Source of the DNA: JAJVIP01 sp964405835
GTDB taxonomy: Bacteria > Elusimicrobiota > Elusimicrobia > F11
Assembly: GCA_964405835.1 (NCBI GenBank)
Contig: CAYOPN010000003.1
Span: 1-64,000, forward strand
Reading direction: 5' to 3'
DNA length: 64,000 bases
The position numbers were made by a program, and so were the translations under genes. Of the stretch, positions 42,243-51,375 are shown piece after piece. Position 1 is the stretch's first letter. Each line of letters begins with the position of its first letter. The notes beneath the pieces are model-generated. The model was not told where the DNA came from, searched no databases, and saw only the letters and a list, made by a program, of their open reading frames with translations.

Positions 42243-42708
42243 AACAAAAGTGTTGTTCGTGTGCATTCATAATTCGGCCCGCAGCCAGATGGCCGAAGCG
42301 TTTTTAAAAAAATTCGGCGGGGAAAAATTTGAGGTTGAAAGCGCGGGCATTGAACCCGGGAAACTCAACCCTCTGGTTGTCGACGTGATGAAAGAAATCG
42401 GTATCGACATTTCAAACAACCAGACCAAGCAGGTCTTCGACTTCGTGAAACGGGGTGACTTATTCCATTACGTCATTACGGTCTGCGACGAAACCAGCGC
42501 CGAACGGTGCCCCGTTTTCCCCGGCGTCACCAAACGTATCCATTGGAGTTTTTCAGATCCGTCGAGCTTTCAAGGTCCCTATGAAGAGCCGCTCGAGAAA
42601 ACCAGGCGGGTGCGCGAAGAAATCTCCACCAAGGTGGCCGCGTTCGCTACTTCATTAACCGCGCATCCGCCAACCACGCGGTATACTGCAGCGCCCCCTC
42701 CTCGTTGA
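42235..42708 (+). CDS. arsC: Thioredoxin-type arsenate reductase ArsC
   Basis: ArsC reduces arsenate to arsenite. The 157-residue low-molecular-weight phosphatase-like protein has the active loop VCIHNSARSQ with Cys10, and the resolving cysteines Cys84 and Cys92 in ITVCDETSAERCPVFPG. This is the thioredoxin-coupled class. It overlaps the channel gene by 8 bases. Its last 20 residues (AHPPTTRYTAAPPPR) lie opposite the 3' end of the convergent SGNH gene and appear to be a non-conserved extension. Confidence 0.92.
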   Translation: MPKTKVLFVCIHNSARSQMAEAFLKKFGGEKFEVESAGIEPGKLNPLVVDVMKEIGIDISNNQTKQVFDFVKRGDLFHYVITVCDETSAERCPVFPGVTKRIHWSFSDPSSFQGPYEEPLEKTRRVREEISTKVAAFATSLTAHPPTTRYTAAPPPR

Positions 42709-43654
42709 TGTGGATATCGTCTGCAAAATACTCTTCCGGAAAAACCACGCTCTCTCCGATATAAAAGAACCCTTTTTTCCCTTCCACCAACGTTGAAAGG
42801 GCCGAGTCCAGTTTTCGGAGGTTTTCCCGCGAACAGGGTTCTTTGATGAGCGATTCCCGCACCGGCGGTTTCACAATCACCACGCGCAGCGAACCATCCG
42901 ATGCCAATGCCGCCAATGATTCCAACGCCTTCTCGCTCATGGGAGAAACCACGGGCGTCTCAGGACACGAAACGCCGGAGGACGAAGGGATCTCTTCATA
43001 AACCACATAGTCCCGTGTTTGGCCGGTTTTCTTCGTTCCAATCTGGATGGATTGGAACCCCAGCGGCGACAACTCAATGTTCTTCTTAAACTGATGCCGC
43101 TCGAAAACCAGATCGAACGGATTGATTGAATACGATGGAATCAGACGCAACAACAACCCTTTCACGAGTTGGACCGGACGTTTCCATAAAACGGCGACAG
43201 GAGACGGTTCGAGCGCAAACCAATCGGCCCAGGAAATGGGCAGCCGGGCCCAATCGTTATTGATCTCGTTTTGCTGCCATCCTGACAATGAATTAATAAT
43301 CAGGAGCGTGCGTGGAAGCCGGCCGTGCCGTTTCAAATGTCGCGGCAACCACGCCAGTTGGAGCGGGCCCGCGAGCCGGTAGGTATTGAGATTCAGGCTT
43401 GTTCCCCCTCCCAATTTTTGAAAGAGGGCGGGTTCAAACGCATCAAGTCCACTCGAATCACCGATGCTGATCACGTCATACCGCGGGCCGTCTTTGACCA
43501 AATCCCACTTCAACTCAACAATGCCGAACTCGCGCTTGTCCCAAAACGTTTTGGCGATAGGCCTCGTCGCGATCACAAAAATTAAAAACAAAAAAACGGC
43601 CGATGCCCACATCGCTGTGACCCGGACCACTTTTTTGTTGTCGGAATTTTGCAT
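42647..43654 (-). CDS. Membrane-anchored SGNH-hydrolase-like accessory protein
   Basis: The 335-residue protein has one N-terminal membrane helix (MWASAVFLFLIFVIATR) and a periplasmic domain with an SGNH pattern: VISIGDSSGLDAF (GDS block I) and a C-terminal DDIHINEEGA (DxxH block). Such proteins pair with MBOAT acyltransferases, as AlgX/AlgJ do with AlgI, or DltD with DltB. It directly follows the MBOAT gene (2-base gap). The acceptor is unknown. It overlaps arsC by 62 bases at the 3' end. Confidence 0.82.
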   Translation of the reverse strand: MQNSDNKKVVRVTAMWASAVFLFLIFVIATRPIAKTFWDKREFGIVELKWDLVKDGPRYDVISIGDSSGLDAFEPALFQKLGGGTSLNLNTYRLAGPLQLAWLPRHLKRHGRLPRTLLIINSLSGWQQNEINNDWARLPISWADWFALEPSPVAVLWKRPVQLVKGLLLRLIPSYSINPFDLVFERHQFKKNIELSPLGFQSIQIGTKKTGQTRDYVVYEEIPSSSGVSCPETPVVSPMSEKALESLAALASDGSLRVVIVKPPVRESLIKEPCSRENLRKLDSALSTLVEGKKGFFYIGESVVFPEEYFADDIHINEEGALQYTAWLADARLMK

Positions 43655-43656
43655 GG

Positions 43657-45063
43657 CTAGAAATTGAAATAAATGAATTCGGCGGGCGCGTACGTTTTAA
43701 ACACGTAGAGCACCATCAAACACAAACCGTAGACGCCGCCGCGGACCATTGCCGGCATACGGACAATGATTTCCAAATCGTTTTTGCGGTACTGAAAATA
43801 CTGATAAATCAAAAGCGGGAGCGTGCAGACGAGAAATACCGTCAAGAACTCGGGCGTCCGGCGTGAGAATTCGAGCGATGTGTGGCCCAACATATAAAGC
43901 GCCGTTTTCACCGAATCCGCCCGGAAGAACATCCAACCGGCCATAACGACGAAGAGCGTTAGAAAATGACTTAGTAATGATGGAAGCTTCACGTGCCAGG
44001 GTTTGTCTTTCGAGTTGGACCAGATGCGAAAAACCACCAGCGCCATGCCGTGCATAAGCCCCCACGCCAAAAATGTCCAATTCGCCCCGTGCCAGAAGCC
44101 GGCCAGCAGCATGGTAAAAAGCAAGTTCACGGTAGTCCGACGGAGACCGCGTTCGTTTCCGCCGAGCGGAATATAAACGTAGTCCCGGAACCAAAAGGAC
44201 ATCGTTATATGCCAACGGCGCCAAAACTCCTGAATATTTCTCGCGAAATACGGAAGATTGAAATTAAGCGCGAGTTCAAAACCCATCAACCGCGACAGAC
44301 CGCGGGCCATGTCCGAATAAGCGGAGAAGTCGCAATAGATTTGAAAGCCGAAGCACACGGCCGCCAACGGATAATCAAAACCCGCGAACGCGGCTGGCTG
44401 CGAAAAAACCGGTTCAACGACGGCCGCCAAATTGTCCGCCATCAATATCTTCTTCACGTAACCCAGCACGATTAGCGAGAGCCCCGCATCAATATCCTCG
44501 ATGCGGAGCACGCGCGGCCGTTTGATTTGCGGCAACAAGTCACCGGCGCGATCAACGGGACCGGCCACCAACTGCGGAAAGAAAGTGACGAAAAGCGCGA
44601 AATCGATGAAGTTACGCTCGGGTCCGATTTTCCGCCGGTACACATCGATGGTGTAGGCCAGGTTTTGGAACGTGTAGAACGAAATGCCGGAAGGCAAAAC
44701 AAGATTTAAAACCACAAAATCCGGCTGCATTCCGAACGACCGCAAAAGATCGGCGAAGCTCGCAACGAAAAACCCGTAGTACTTGAACAATCCGAGCACG
44801 CCCAGATTAATGATCGCCGAATAAGCGACCAGCGCTTTCCGGGCCTTGGGGTTCTCCGTCTCCGACAACCACTTGGTCGCGGTGAAATCGACCACCGTCG
44901 ACAAGCCGATCAACAATGTAAAACGCCACTCCACGTACGAATAAATAAAAAGGCTTCCGATAAGCAGAACGACGTTTTGAAGTTTGTGGTGTTTATGAAG
45001 GATTAAATAGGCGAGGTAGGTGTAAAGAAAGTATTCGACGAAGGTCAGGGAGTTAAACGCCAT
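43657..45063 (-). CDS. MBOAT O-acyltransferase (AlgI-like)
   Basis: The protein from the ATG at 45063 has 468 residues and about ten membrane helices. The catalytic-type motif is LLAGFWHGANWTFLAWGLMHG (His near residue 330), and NFNLPYFARNIQEFWRRWHITMS with the Asp-rich RDYVYIPLGGNERG segment is typical of AlgI. It probably moves acyl groups across the inner membrane onto a surface glycan, together with the SGNH protein. Neither the polymer nor its genes are in the window. Confidence 0.9.
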   Translation of the reverse strand: MAFNSLTFVEYFLYTYLAYLILHKHHKLQNVVLLIGSLFIYSYVEWRFTLLIGLSTVVDFTATKWLSETENPKARKALVAYSAIINLGVLGLFKYYGFFVASFADLLRSFGMQPDFVVLNLVLPSGISFYTFQNLAYTIDVYRRKIGPERNFIDFALFVTFFPQLVAGPVDRAGDLLPQIKRPRVLRIEDIDAGLSLIVLGYVKKILMADNLAAVVEPVFSQPAAFAGFDYPLAAVCFGFQIYCDFSAYSDMARGLSRLMGFELALNFNLPYFARNIQEFWRRWHITMSFWFRDYVYIPLGGNERGLRRTTVNLLFTMLLAGFWHGANWTFLAWGLMHGMALVVFRIWSNSKDKPWHVKLPSLLSHFLTLFVVMAGWMFFRADSVKTALYMLGHTSLEFSRRTPEFLTVFLVCTLPLLIYQYFQYRKNDLEIIVRMPAMVRGGVYGLCLMVLYVFKTYAPAEFIYFNF

Positions 45064-45071
45064 CGCGGAGC

Positions 45072-45099
45072 ATGATAGGAAATGGCCAAATCGATGCAA
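45072..45099 (-). promoter_or_regulatory. Promoter TTGCAT-16-TATCAT
   Basis: On the minus strand a TTGCAT (45094-45099) and a TATCAT (45072-45077) are 16 bases apart; the -10 ends 8 bases before the MBOAT ATG. Confidence 0.55.
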
Positions 45100-45129
45100 T
45101 ACATACGCGGAGCCATGTCCGGAATCATC

Positions 45130-45158
45130 TTGACTTCCTACTCAATAGAGATTAAATA
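45130..45158 (+). promoter_or_regulatory. Promoter TTGACT-17-TAAATA
   Basis: TTGACT (45130-45135) and TAAATA (45153-45158) with a 17-base spacer form the clearest sigma-70-type promoter in the window. The predicted start is near 45165, about 20 bases before the favoured ATG at 45185. Confidence 0.7.
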
Positions 45159-45184
45159 AACATATGCAGGACCGAGGCAGATAC

Positions 45185-48100
45185 ATGCGAAAGACAATTT
45201 TCACGCTGATTTTTCCGTCACTTTTGGCGCCTGCCGTCGCGATGGCGCTCGACTGCGCCAATCCGGCACAGTTTATCGGCCACGGTCCGGATCCTTTCAT
45301 TCCCTACGTCGCTTATCCCGGCTACGTCGCGCCCGGCCAATCGTTGATTGAATCCATCCAAGACGGCCCATGGGAATCGCCCGCCACGTGGGCAGGCAAT
45401 ATTGTCCCGTCCCCCAATAACGTTGTCATCATCAAGCACCGCGTCACCCTCAACTCCACCGTTCGCGTCGCCGATACCGCGGTCATTTCCACTGGCAAAC
45501 TGACTTTCAATTCGACCCTTGATACGCGACTTGAACTGGGGACGCTTCAAGTGGTGTGCGGACAGCTCGAAATCGGCACCGAAAACGCTCCGGTCGAAAG
45601 CAACCGCAAAGCCGAAATAGTTTTTCTCGATATTCCAATTAATACCACGCGCGACCCCGGCCAATACAACAACGGCCTGGTCGTGATAGATGGCAAGGTG
45701 ACGATCCATGGCGCACCGAAGATGGACACATTCCTTCGCCTGGCGGCCGAAGCGCCGGCGGGCGCCTCCATGGTGACGCTTGAAAACCCAACGACCGGGT
45801 GGAAACCGGGCGACCTGCTCATGTTTCACGATACGCGCCAATATACGAACACGACGCGGCCGGACATCCCCGAGGCGGATCACACCGTTCAAAGCGAAGT
45901 AATCCCCATCGCATCCATTTCCGGCGATGGCCGCAGCGTTACTTTGGCATCGTCACTGCAATATGCTCACAAGGGCGCCCGCGACGGAGATGACGTATTA
46001 ATCTTTCGCCCCTGGGTCGGCAATCTGACGCGCAATGTCAACATCCGCTCGGCCAATCCCAATGGCACGCGCGGGCATATGTTGTTTATGCACCGCAGCC
46101 AAATCGACATTCGCTACGCTCAAATGTTTGAACTCGGCCGAACCAAAACGGATCCGCTCAACAACACCCTGTTCACTCCTTCCGGAAGTCCAACTCAGAT
46201 CGGAACCAATCAGATCGGCCGCTACTCCGCGCATTTTCATCATGTTGCCGGTCCGCTTTCCACACCGGCCAACGGCTATCAGTTCACCTTTCAAGGGAAC
46301 TCGGTGTTTTCACTATTGGAAACCACCTCTTTTAAGTGGGGCATAGCTCTTCACAACAGCCATTTCGGTCTCATCAAGGACAACGTTGTTTATAACTGGT
46401 CCGGCGCGGGCATTGTGGCAGAAGACGGCAATGAAACCGCTAACATGGTTGCTCACAATTTTGTGAATCGCCTGACCTACACGGGCACAGGCGAAGATTC
46501 GCGTAGCCGTGAGGACGTCGGCCATACAGGAGCTCCTTTTTGGTTTCGTGGCCCGAACAACATCATCCGCGATAATGTGGCCAGCGGCGGGACCGGCGGA
46601 TTCGCGATTGTTGTGGGAGCGATGGCCAATCCAACGACGCGTATCCCATTGGGACCTGGTTCAGACACAGCGGAGGCGGGTCAATACACGATGAAAGACA
46701 TGATGGCCATCGCCATTCGCGAATTTGCACGCAACGAAGTCGCTGGGGCCACCATCATGGGATCGACCATCTGGAATGTCGGATCCCGGAACAATGTCAC
46801 ACCCGTAAATGAGATAGAAGAATCGGTCATCAAAGATTTCCGCGTGTGGCACGTTAGCTCGTATGTGTACTACAACTATAAGACGAACCGTGTTACTTTT
46901 GATGGGGCGGTCTGCCTAGGTGACTTTCAAACCTTGAGAAACCTTACATCCGCCGCCGGCGCGTTTTTCTTCAGCGACTATGTCTCGTTCAATTTCAAAA
47001 TCATCAACTCGAACATTCAAGGATTTTTGAATGGCATTTTAATCGGGCCCGTCGGTGACCAGACCATTGAAAATACGTATATGCGTAATTACATCTCTAT
47101 CATTAAGGTCCCAACATGGATGGCCAGTGGCGCGCCCGCTCCAGAACTACCGCCGCGCACCGTTACGCTGAAAAATGTGCGGTTTGTACCGACCGGAACG
47201 CCGTCACGCAACGACTGGGGAACACAGGCATTTATCCGATTGACCGGCATACCCCATGCGCGCGCGACCAACTTGATTCAACGCGATCGCTTGTTTGTTT
47301 ACAACCACAACGGCGTCGTGGGAGATAATTTCCGCGGATTTACTCCGGAACAAAAATTTGACGCGATCATGCCCAAGACACAAGTGCGCCAAGATGGCTG
47401 GATCGAGCTCCTCGCTTCTCCAGATGAAGGTTTGACCAATCAACAGAACCGCGATCTTCACGGCATCATGACCGCGGGTGAAATTGCGCCGTGCCATGAC
47501 ACGCGCACCGGTATCATTGGATTTGTTTGTCCAATGGTAAACGATGCCACTCCGCCTTCAATACCACAAGGGCTTCAGGCGACCGTGGTCAGCGACAACC
47601 GGATCAATTTGACCTGGTCTGCCTCCAACGATCCGGAGTCCGATGTTGCCCAGTACAACATTTACAGGAATGGAGTCTTTATCCGGGAAACGCCCTCGAC
47701 GAATTTTTCCGATACCGGTCTCAGAGAAGCGACGCAGTACCAATACGAAGTTTCAGCCGTAAATCTGGCGGACATCGAATCGCCGAAAAGCGCACCCGCC
47801 TCCGCCACGACCCTTGTGGACAACACTCCTCCTCAACTCATGTCCGTGTTCGCCGCGGGAAATCCAAATTTCGTGAACGCGGTCTTCAACGAACCGGTCA
47901 ATGAGGCCAGTGCGGAAAGCGTTTTAAATTACGTCATCAACCTCGGCGTGACAGTCCAGGCAGCGGTGCTTCAAGCCGACCTGAAAACAGTTGCTCTGAC
48001 TGTTTCGGGTTTACTGGAAAATATTCAGTACCTGCTCACGGTCAATAACGTCACGGACCGTTCGCTTGCTGGAAATACCATTGCCTCCAACACGCAGCTT

Positions 48101-48412
48101 CCATTTACCTTTGACAGTCAATCGTCACCCGGACAAACCCCCAATGGAGGAACCCCCTCCGCCTCGAATCCTCGCGGGGGAAATTCCATCTATACCATCA
48201 ACCCCTCCCGGGGATGGAACTCCATAGAGATGGCTTGCGAAGCGGATTTGGCCTCCATCTTCAATCGGATCGGGAAGGAAGTGGCCGTCGTGCCGACATA
48301 CCAAAGACATTTGAGCTGGTACGGCAGAAATAACGAAGGGAGAGCTTGTCCTTCTGGCACCTATATTATTTCAGGCTGCGGCGGAAAAAAGAAGGTCGTC
48401 ATCGTAAGATAA
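45185..48412 (+). CDS. Large secreted G8/beta-helix protein, CEMIP-like, with sorting-type C-terminus
   Basis: From the ATG at 45185 (GAGG upstream) the protein has about 1075 residues. After a signal peptide comes a G8 domain (GPWESPATWAGNIVPSPNNVV onward, about 55-170), then a right-handed beta-helix with RYSAHFHHVAG and AGIVAEDGNETANM, the hallmark pattern of CEMIP/TMEM2-type proteins, which are hyaluronan-binding or depolymerising in animals. An FN3 domain (about 795-885) and a Big-like domain follow. The C-terminus (WYGRNNEGRACPSGTYII...KKKVVIVR) matches the module of the protease at 13156. A glycan-binding or -cleaving surface protein is inferred; the ligand is unknown. Confidence 0.83.
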   Translation: MRKTIFTLIFPSLLAPAVAMALDCANPAQFIGHGPDPFIPYVAYPGYVAPGQSLIESIQDGPWESPATWAGNIVPSPNNVVIIKHRVTLNSTVRVADTAVISTGKLTFNSTLDTRLELGTLQVVCGQLEIGTENAPVESNRKAEIVFLDIPINTTRDPGQYNNGLVVIDGKVTIHGAPKMDTFLRLAAEAPAGASMVTLENPTTGWKPGDLLMFHDTRQYTNTTRPDIPEADHTVQSEVIPIASISGDGRSVTLASSLQYAHKGARDGDDVLIFRPWVGNLTRNVNIRSANPNGTRGHMLFMHRSQIDIRYAQMFELGRTKTDPLNNTLFTPSGSPTQIGTNQIGRYSAHFHHVAGPLSTPANGYQFTFQGNSVFSLLETTSFKWGIALHNSHFGLIKDNVVYNWSGAGIVAEDGNETANMVAHNFVNRLTYTGTGEDSRSREDVGHTGAPFWFRGPNNIIRDNVASGGTGGFAIVVGAMANPTTRIPLGPGSDTAEAGQYTMKDMMAIAIREFARNEVAGATIMGSTIWNVGSRNNVTPVNEIEESVIKDFRVWHVSSYVYYNYKTNRVTFDGAVCLGDFQTLRNLTSAAGAFFFSDYVSFNFKIINSNIQGFLNGILIGPVGDQTIENTYMRNYISIIKVPTWMASGAPAPELPPRTVTLKNVRFVPTGTPSRNDWGTQAFIRLTGIPHARATNLIQRDRLFVYNHNGVVGDNFRGFTPEQKFDAIMPKTQVRQDGWIELLASPDEGLTNQQNRDLHGIMTAGEIAPCHDTRTGIIGFVCPMVNDATPPSIPQGLQATVVSDNRINLTWSASNDPESDVAQYNIYRNGVFIRETPSTNFSDTGLREATQYQYEVSAVNLADIESPKSAPASATTLVDNTPPQLMSVFAAGNPNFVNAVFNEPVNEASAESVLNYVINLGVTVQAAVLQADLKTVALTVSGLLENIQYLLTVNNVTDRSLAGNTIASNTQLPFTFDSQSSPGQTPNGGTPSASNPRGGNSIYTINPSRGWNSIEMACEADLASIFNRIGKEVAVVPTYQRHLSWYGRNNEGRACPSGTYIISGCGGKKKVVIVR

Positions 48413-48432
48413 AGAGACCCGGTTGTTCTGTT

Positions 48433-48441
48433 TGCTAAGAT
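48433..48441 (+). promoter_or_regulatory. Extended -10 (TGCTAAGAT) of ppa
   Basis: TGCTAAGAT ends 10 bases before the ppa ATG; a related TTTGCTAACAG stands before hemH (57429-57439). Confidence 0.45.
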
Positions 48442-48451
48442 CCGCAAATCC

Positions 48452-48991
48452 ATGACGTCCAAAAATCCCAATCCCTACATGCTGGTTCCCCCCGGAAACG
48501 ATATTCCCCGTGTTGTGAACGCCATCATCGAAATCCCGAAAGGACGCCGCAACAAATTCGAAGTTGATAAAAAAACCGGGCTCATTCGTTTGGACCGGCA
48601 TCTCTTTGCTTCCAGCCATTACCCGGGCGACTACGGATTTATTCCACAAACCCTGGCCGAGGATGGCGACCCGCTCGACGTGTTGGTTATGGTAAACGAG
48701 CCAACGTTCAGCGGCTGTTTGATTGAGTCTCGCGTCATTGGACTCTTCAAGATGAAAGACGGCGGGAAAAACGATTTCAAAGTCCTGGGTGTCCCCAACA
48801 CCGACCCGCTGTTCGCGGAATACCACGAGTTAAAAGACGTGCCGAGCCATTTTCTCCGGGAAGTTGAACATTTCTTTGGGACCTACAAACAACTGGAAGG
48901 TGTGCCGATTGACGTTTTGGGATGGGCGAAGGCCGCCGATGCAGTGGCCGAAGTAAAAAAGTCCGTCGAAAGATACAAGAAGAAACGTTAG
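48452..48991 (+). CDS. ppa: Soluble inorganic pyrophosphatase
   Basis: Ppa hydrolyses pyrophosphate, pulling biosynthetic reactions forward. The 179-residue family-I enzyme has ASSHYPGDYGFIPQTLAEDGDPLDVLVM, which holds the metal-binding aspartates, plus NAIIEIPKGRRNKFEVDKKTG. Length is as in bacterial PPases. It is monocistronic; its stop overlaps the convergent deacetylase gene by 4 bases. Confidence 0.95.
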   Translation: MTSKNPNPYMLVPPGNDIPRVVNAIIEIPKGRRNKFEVDKKTGLIRLDRHLFASSHYPGDYGFIPQTLAEDGDPLDVLVMVNEPTFSGCLIESRVIGLFKMKDGGKNDFKVLGVPNTDPLFAEYHELKDVPSHFLREVEHFFGTYKQLEGVPIDVLGWAKAADAVAEVKKSVERYKKKR

Positions 48992-49707
48992 ATCCCCAGC
49001 AGTTCCCCCGCCGTTACGATCGCAAATCCTTTTTCTTTGGCCGCCTTGATCACCGCTTCGGTGATTGCGAGCGATTTGTCGCTCTTGGGCCAGCCGTCGT
49101 GGAGAAGAATGACAGCACCAGGGCGAATGGCCTTAACATAACCGGGAATATCCGTCTCGGCTCCCGTCGAGTTCCAATCGGTCCCGTAGGTCCAATTGAC
49201 TAGCACGAACCCGGTTTCCTTGGCGGCTTGTTTTATCCACGGTTTATCGATGCCATGCGGCATGCGCATGATTTTTAACTTTTGACCGCCGGTTTTCTCG
49301 ATGATCCGCTGTGAATCGCGGATATCTTTCACCAAATCGTCTTTGGCCAGCTCGGCCGCTTTGTCCGCGTTCCCGACCTCTTGAAGCCGCGCTTTGTACC
49401 GCTTGTTGTAGTTCATGTGCGTCATCGTGTGATTGGCGATTTCATGCCCTTGCGCGCTGATCTTTTTCAACATCGACGGTCTAAGCCTCGACTGTTCCCC
49501 CAACACGAAAAAAGTGGCCTTCACCTGATACCGGTCGAGTAAGTCCAGAAATTTTTCGGTGTTGGGGCCGGGACCGTCATCAAATGTCAACGCGATCTTC
49601 TTTTCTTTGGTCGGCCCCTGCGTCAGAAAATCGCCCGGCTTCGGCGCCGCCATCGCCGCGACCGTCACAAAAAATAGCAACAAGAAAGTGTTAGTACGCT
49701 TTATCAT
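48988..49707 (-). CDS. Secreted polysaccharide deacetylase
   Basis: From the ATG at 49707 the 239-residue protein has a signal peptide (TFLLLFFVTVAAMAAP) and a NodB domain: IALTFDDGPGPNTEKFLD (first metal Asp), NHTMTHMNY (HxxxH metal ligands), RMPHGIDKPW and a C-terminal LLHDGWPKS. It probably removes N-acetyl groups from peptidoglycan or another envelope glycan. It is the last gene of the minus-strand operon from 57032 and overlaps the DUF457 gene by 17 bases. Confidence 0.9.
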   Translation of the reverse strand: MIKRTNTFLLLFFVTVAAMAAPKPGDFLTQGPTKEKKIALTFDDGPGPNTEKFLDLLDRYQVKATFFVLGEQSRLRPSMLKKISAQGHEIANHTMTHMNYNKRYKARLQEVGNADKAAELAKDDLVKDIRDSQRIIEKTGGQKLKIMRMPHGIDKPWIKQAAKETGFVLVNWTYGTDWNSTGAETDIPGYVKAIRPGAVILLHDGWPKSDKSLAITEAVIKAAKEKGFAIVTAGELLGI

Positions 49708-50632
49708 CAGGGTCCCAGAAATTGACCGAACGTTCTTCGCCGCTGACCACACCGGACGACGATACGTTCAACGACCAAAGACTTCTTACCATTCCGCGGG
49801 ACGAAAAAATAATTTTCCCCCAATCCACGCGCCAACCGCCCTCTGGGAGCGGAACGGCCCGACCGACCGCCCAATGCGTCGTTTTGGAGAACCGGCGGAT
49901 ATTATCCGAGGTCAAACTGGCCTTGATCGGAAAAGAATCCATGTCGGTCCAGGCGGTCACTCCTTTTTTCTCTTTGCCGGTTAGCAGGTTGATGTGGCGC
50001 GAACTGTAGGCACAACAAGGCGGAATGTCGGTCACCGCCGTCCATCCGAACGGATTGATCACGCCGGCCACAATCTCGGTCTTTTCCCCTTCGCCGTTGC
50101 GTCCGACCAAATGGTTCGCGTAAGCGCGGCTCGATATCGAAAGGACCAGGTAGAGCCCCCAACTGACCCACATCCACCGCGTGGCGGCCCACCCCTCGGT
50201 TTTCCGACGATGAACGAACCAAAGCCCCACACCCATGAACAATAGCGGGATCACCGTCACCGCCGGGACCAGATTCGCCCCGTATTCCTCGAATGTGAAG
50301 GGAGAAAACAGCGGCACGCCATAACTCGTCAAGTAATCGCAAACCGAATGCAAAAAGAAAGGCAGGGAATAATGAAACCAGCGCTGCCGGAAAGGGCCCG
50401 GATCAAAACGGGACAAAACCGCCGCGAAGAAACATGATTGGACCACCGCGCCAAAAAACGAATGGCTGATACCGCGGTGCTGCAACCAATACGACCACGG
50501 TCCGCACCAATGAAAAAAAACGTCCAGATCGGGAACGTTGGCGAGCGCGGCCATGATCCAGAACCGCCGTGGCGACGCGCGGAAGGTCTTGGCGGCCAAT
50601 CCCCCCGTCAGTGTGTGTGTTATCGGGTCCGT
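49691..50632 (-). CDS. DUF457 (YbcI-like) membrane protein, apparent ACG start
   Basis: This is a family of inner-membrane proteins with conserved His/Asp residues suggesting a metal site (DITH.LTG, PDLDVFFHW, HRGISHS). Reading from ACG at 50632, the protein starts (M)DPITHTLTGGLAAKTF, the normal family N-terminus, and has 313 residues with about five helices. The sequence AAGGAG lies 5 bases before that ACG. The first standard start (TTG at 50599) would delete the conserved THxLTG segment. The protein overlaps the M50 gene by 13 bases. Its C-terminal half is a soluble domain of unknown role. Confidence 0.75.
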   Translation of the reverse strand, partial: TDPITHTLTGGLAAKTFRASPRRFWIMAALANVPDLDVFFHWCGPWSYWLQHRGISHSFFGAVVQSCFFAAVLSRFDPGPFRQRWFHYSLPFFLHSVCDYLTSYGVPLFSPFTFEEYGANLVPAVTVIPLLFMGVGLWFVHRRKTEGWAATRWMWVSWGLYLVLSISSRAYANHLVGRNGEGEKTEIVAGVINPFGWTAVTDIPPCCAYSSRHINLLTGKEKKGVTAWTDMDSFPIKASLTSDNIRRFSKTTHWAVGRAVPLPEGGWRVDWGKIIFSSRGMVRSLWSLNVSSSGVVSGEERSVNFWDPDDKAY

Positions 50633-51375
50633 ACGCGCTCCTTAATGAGGCGGTAGGTGTGCTGCGCGCCTTGCCATCCCAAATCTGCTGAGAGGATCCA
50701 TCCCTCCCAGGTTTCCTTGCCAACGGCCTTGGCATAAGAAGAAAAGGTGGGTGTTTTAGCGAAGAGACCGATGCCGAGGAACCCCACGACCAGCGTATTG
50801 CCGATCAAGATCAATACGCCCGAAAGAAACAGGCCAAGTACTTTTAAATCGGGTTGGTGCTTGTGGACGGCCGAAATGGTGAGCGAGATGTGAAAGGCCA
50901 GCGCCAACCCCAGAACAAATTGGAAGACCGGCAACAATTCCGGCGGGTTCCACCAGCGCCGCGTCACCGTGTAGATGAGAACGATCGCGATCAAATAAAT
51001 CGGAATGATATAGGGCGAGAGCGCAATGAACGCGTTTGACTTCGACAGCCGCACTTCGCCGCCCGTCGACCTGGCCTTGAACGAATGGACTTTCGCGCCA
51101 GACAGAATGCCGGTGAGCGCATGCGTCATTTCATGTCCGAATACATACAGCCACATGGGCTTGGTCAGGAACCGTTCCACGAGCAGATAGGTGAGCATGC
51201 CCGCCAGGTAAAGCCACAGGGATTGAAAACCGGTTTCCAAGAGATCGGGGAGCATGAGGCCGGTTTGATGAAGGACCGCCCATAAACAGGGAATAAGCGC
51301 CAGCGCGATAAACCAGCGGCCGGCGCGGCCGAATTTAGTCGAACGTCGTGTCTTCGAAAGGTATTTTTTGCTCAC
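50620..51375 (-). CDS. M50-like membrane metalloprotease
   Basis: The 251-residue protein starts at GTG (51375) and has six membrane helices. The zinc motif VFGHEMTHALTGILSGAKV is near residue 80. It lacks the long PDZ of RseP, so it resembles small SpoIVFB-like or unassigned M50 relatives. Substrate unknown. It overlaps the upstream small membrane gene by 41 bases and the DUF457 gene by 13. Confidence 0.8.
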   Translation of the reverse strand: MSKKYLSKTRRSTKFGRAGRWFIALALIPCLWAVLHQTGLMLPDLLETGFQSLWLYLAGMLTYLLVERFLTKPMWLYVFGHEMTHALTGILSGAKVHSFKARSTGGEVRLSKSNAFIALSPYIIPIYLIAIVLIYTVTRRWWNPPELLPVFQFVLGLALAFHISLTISAVHKHQPDLKVLGLFLSGVLILIGNTLVVGFLGIGLFAKTPTFSSYAKAVGKETWEGWILSADLGWQGAQHTYRLIKERVRTR

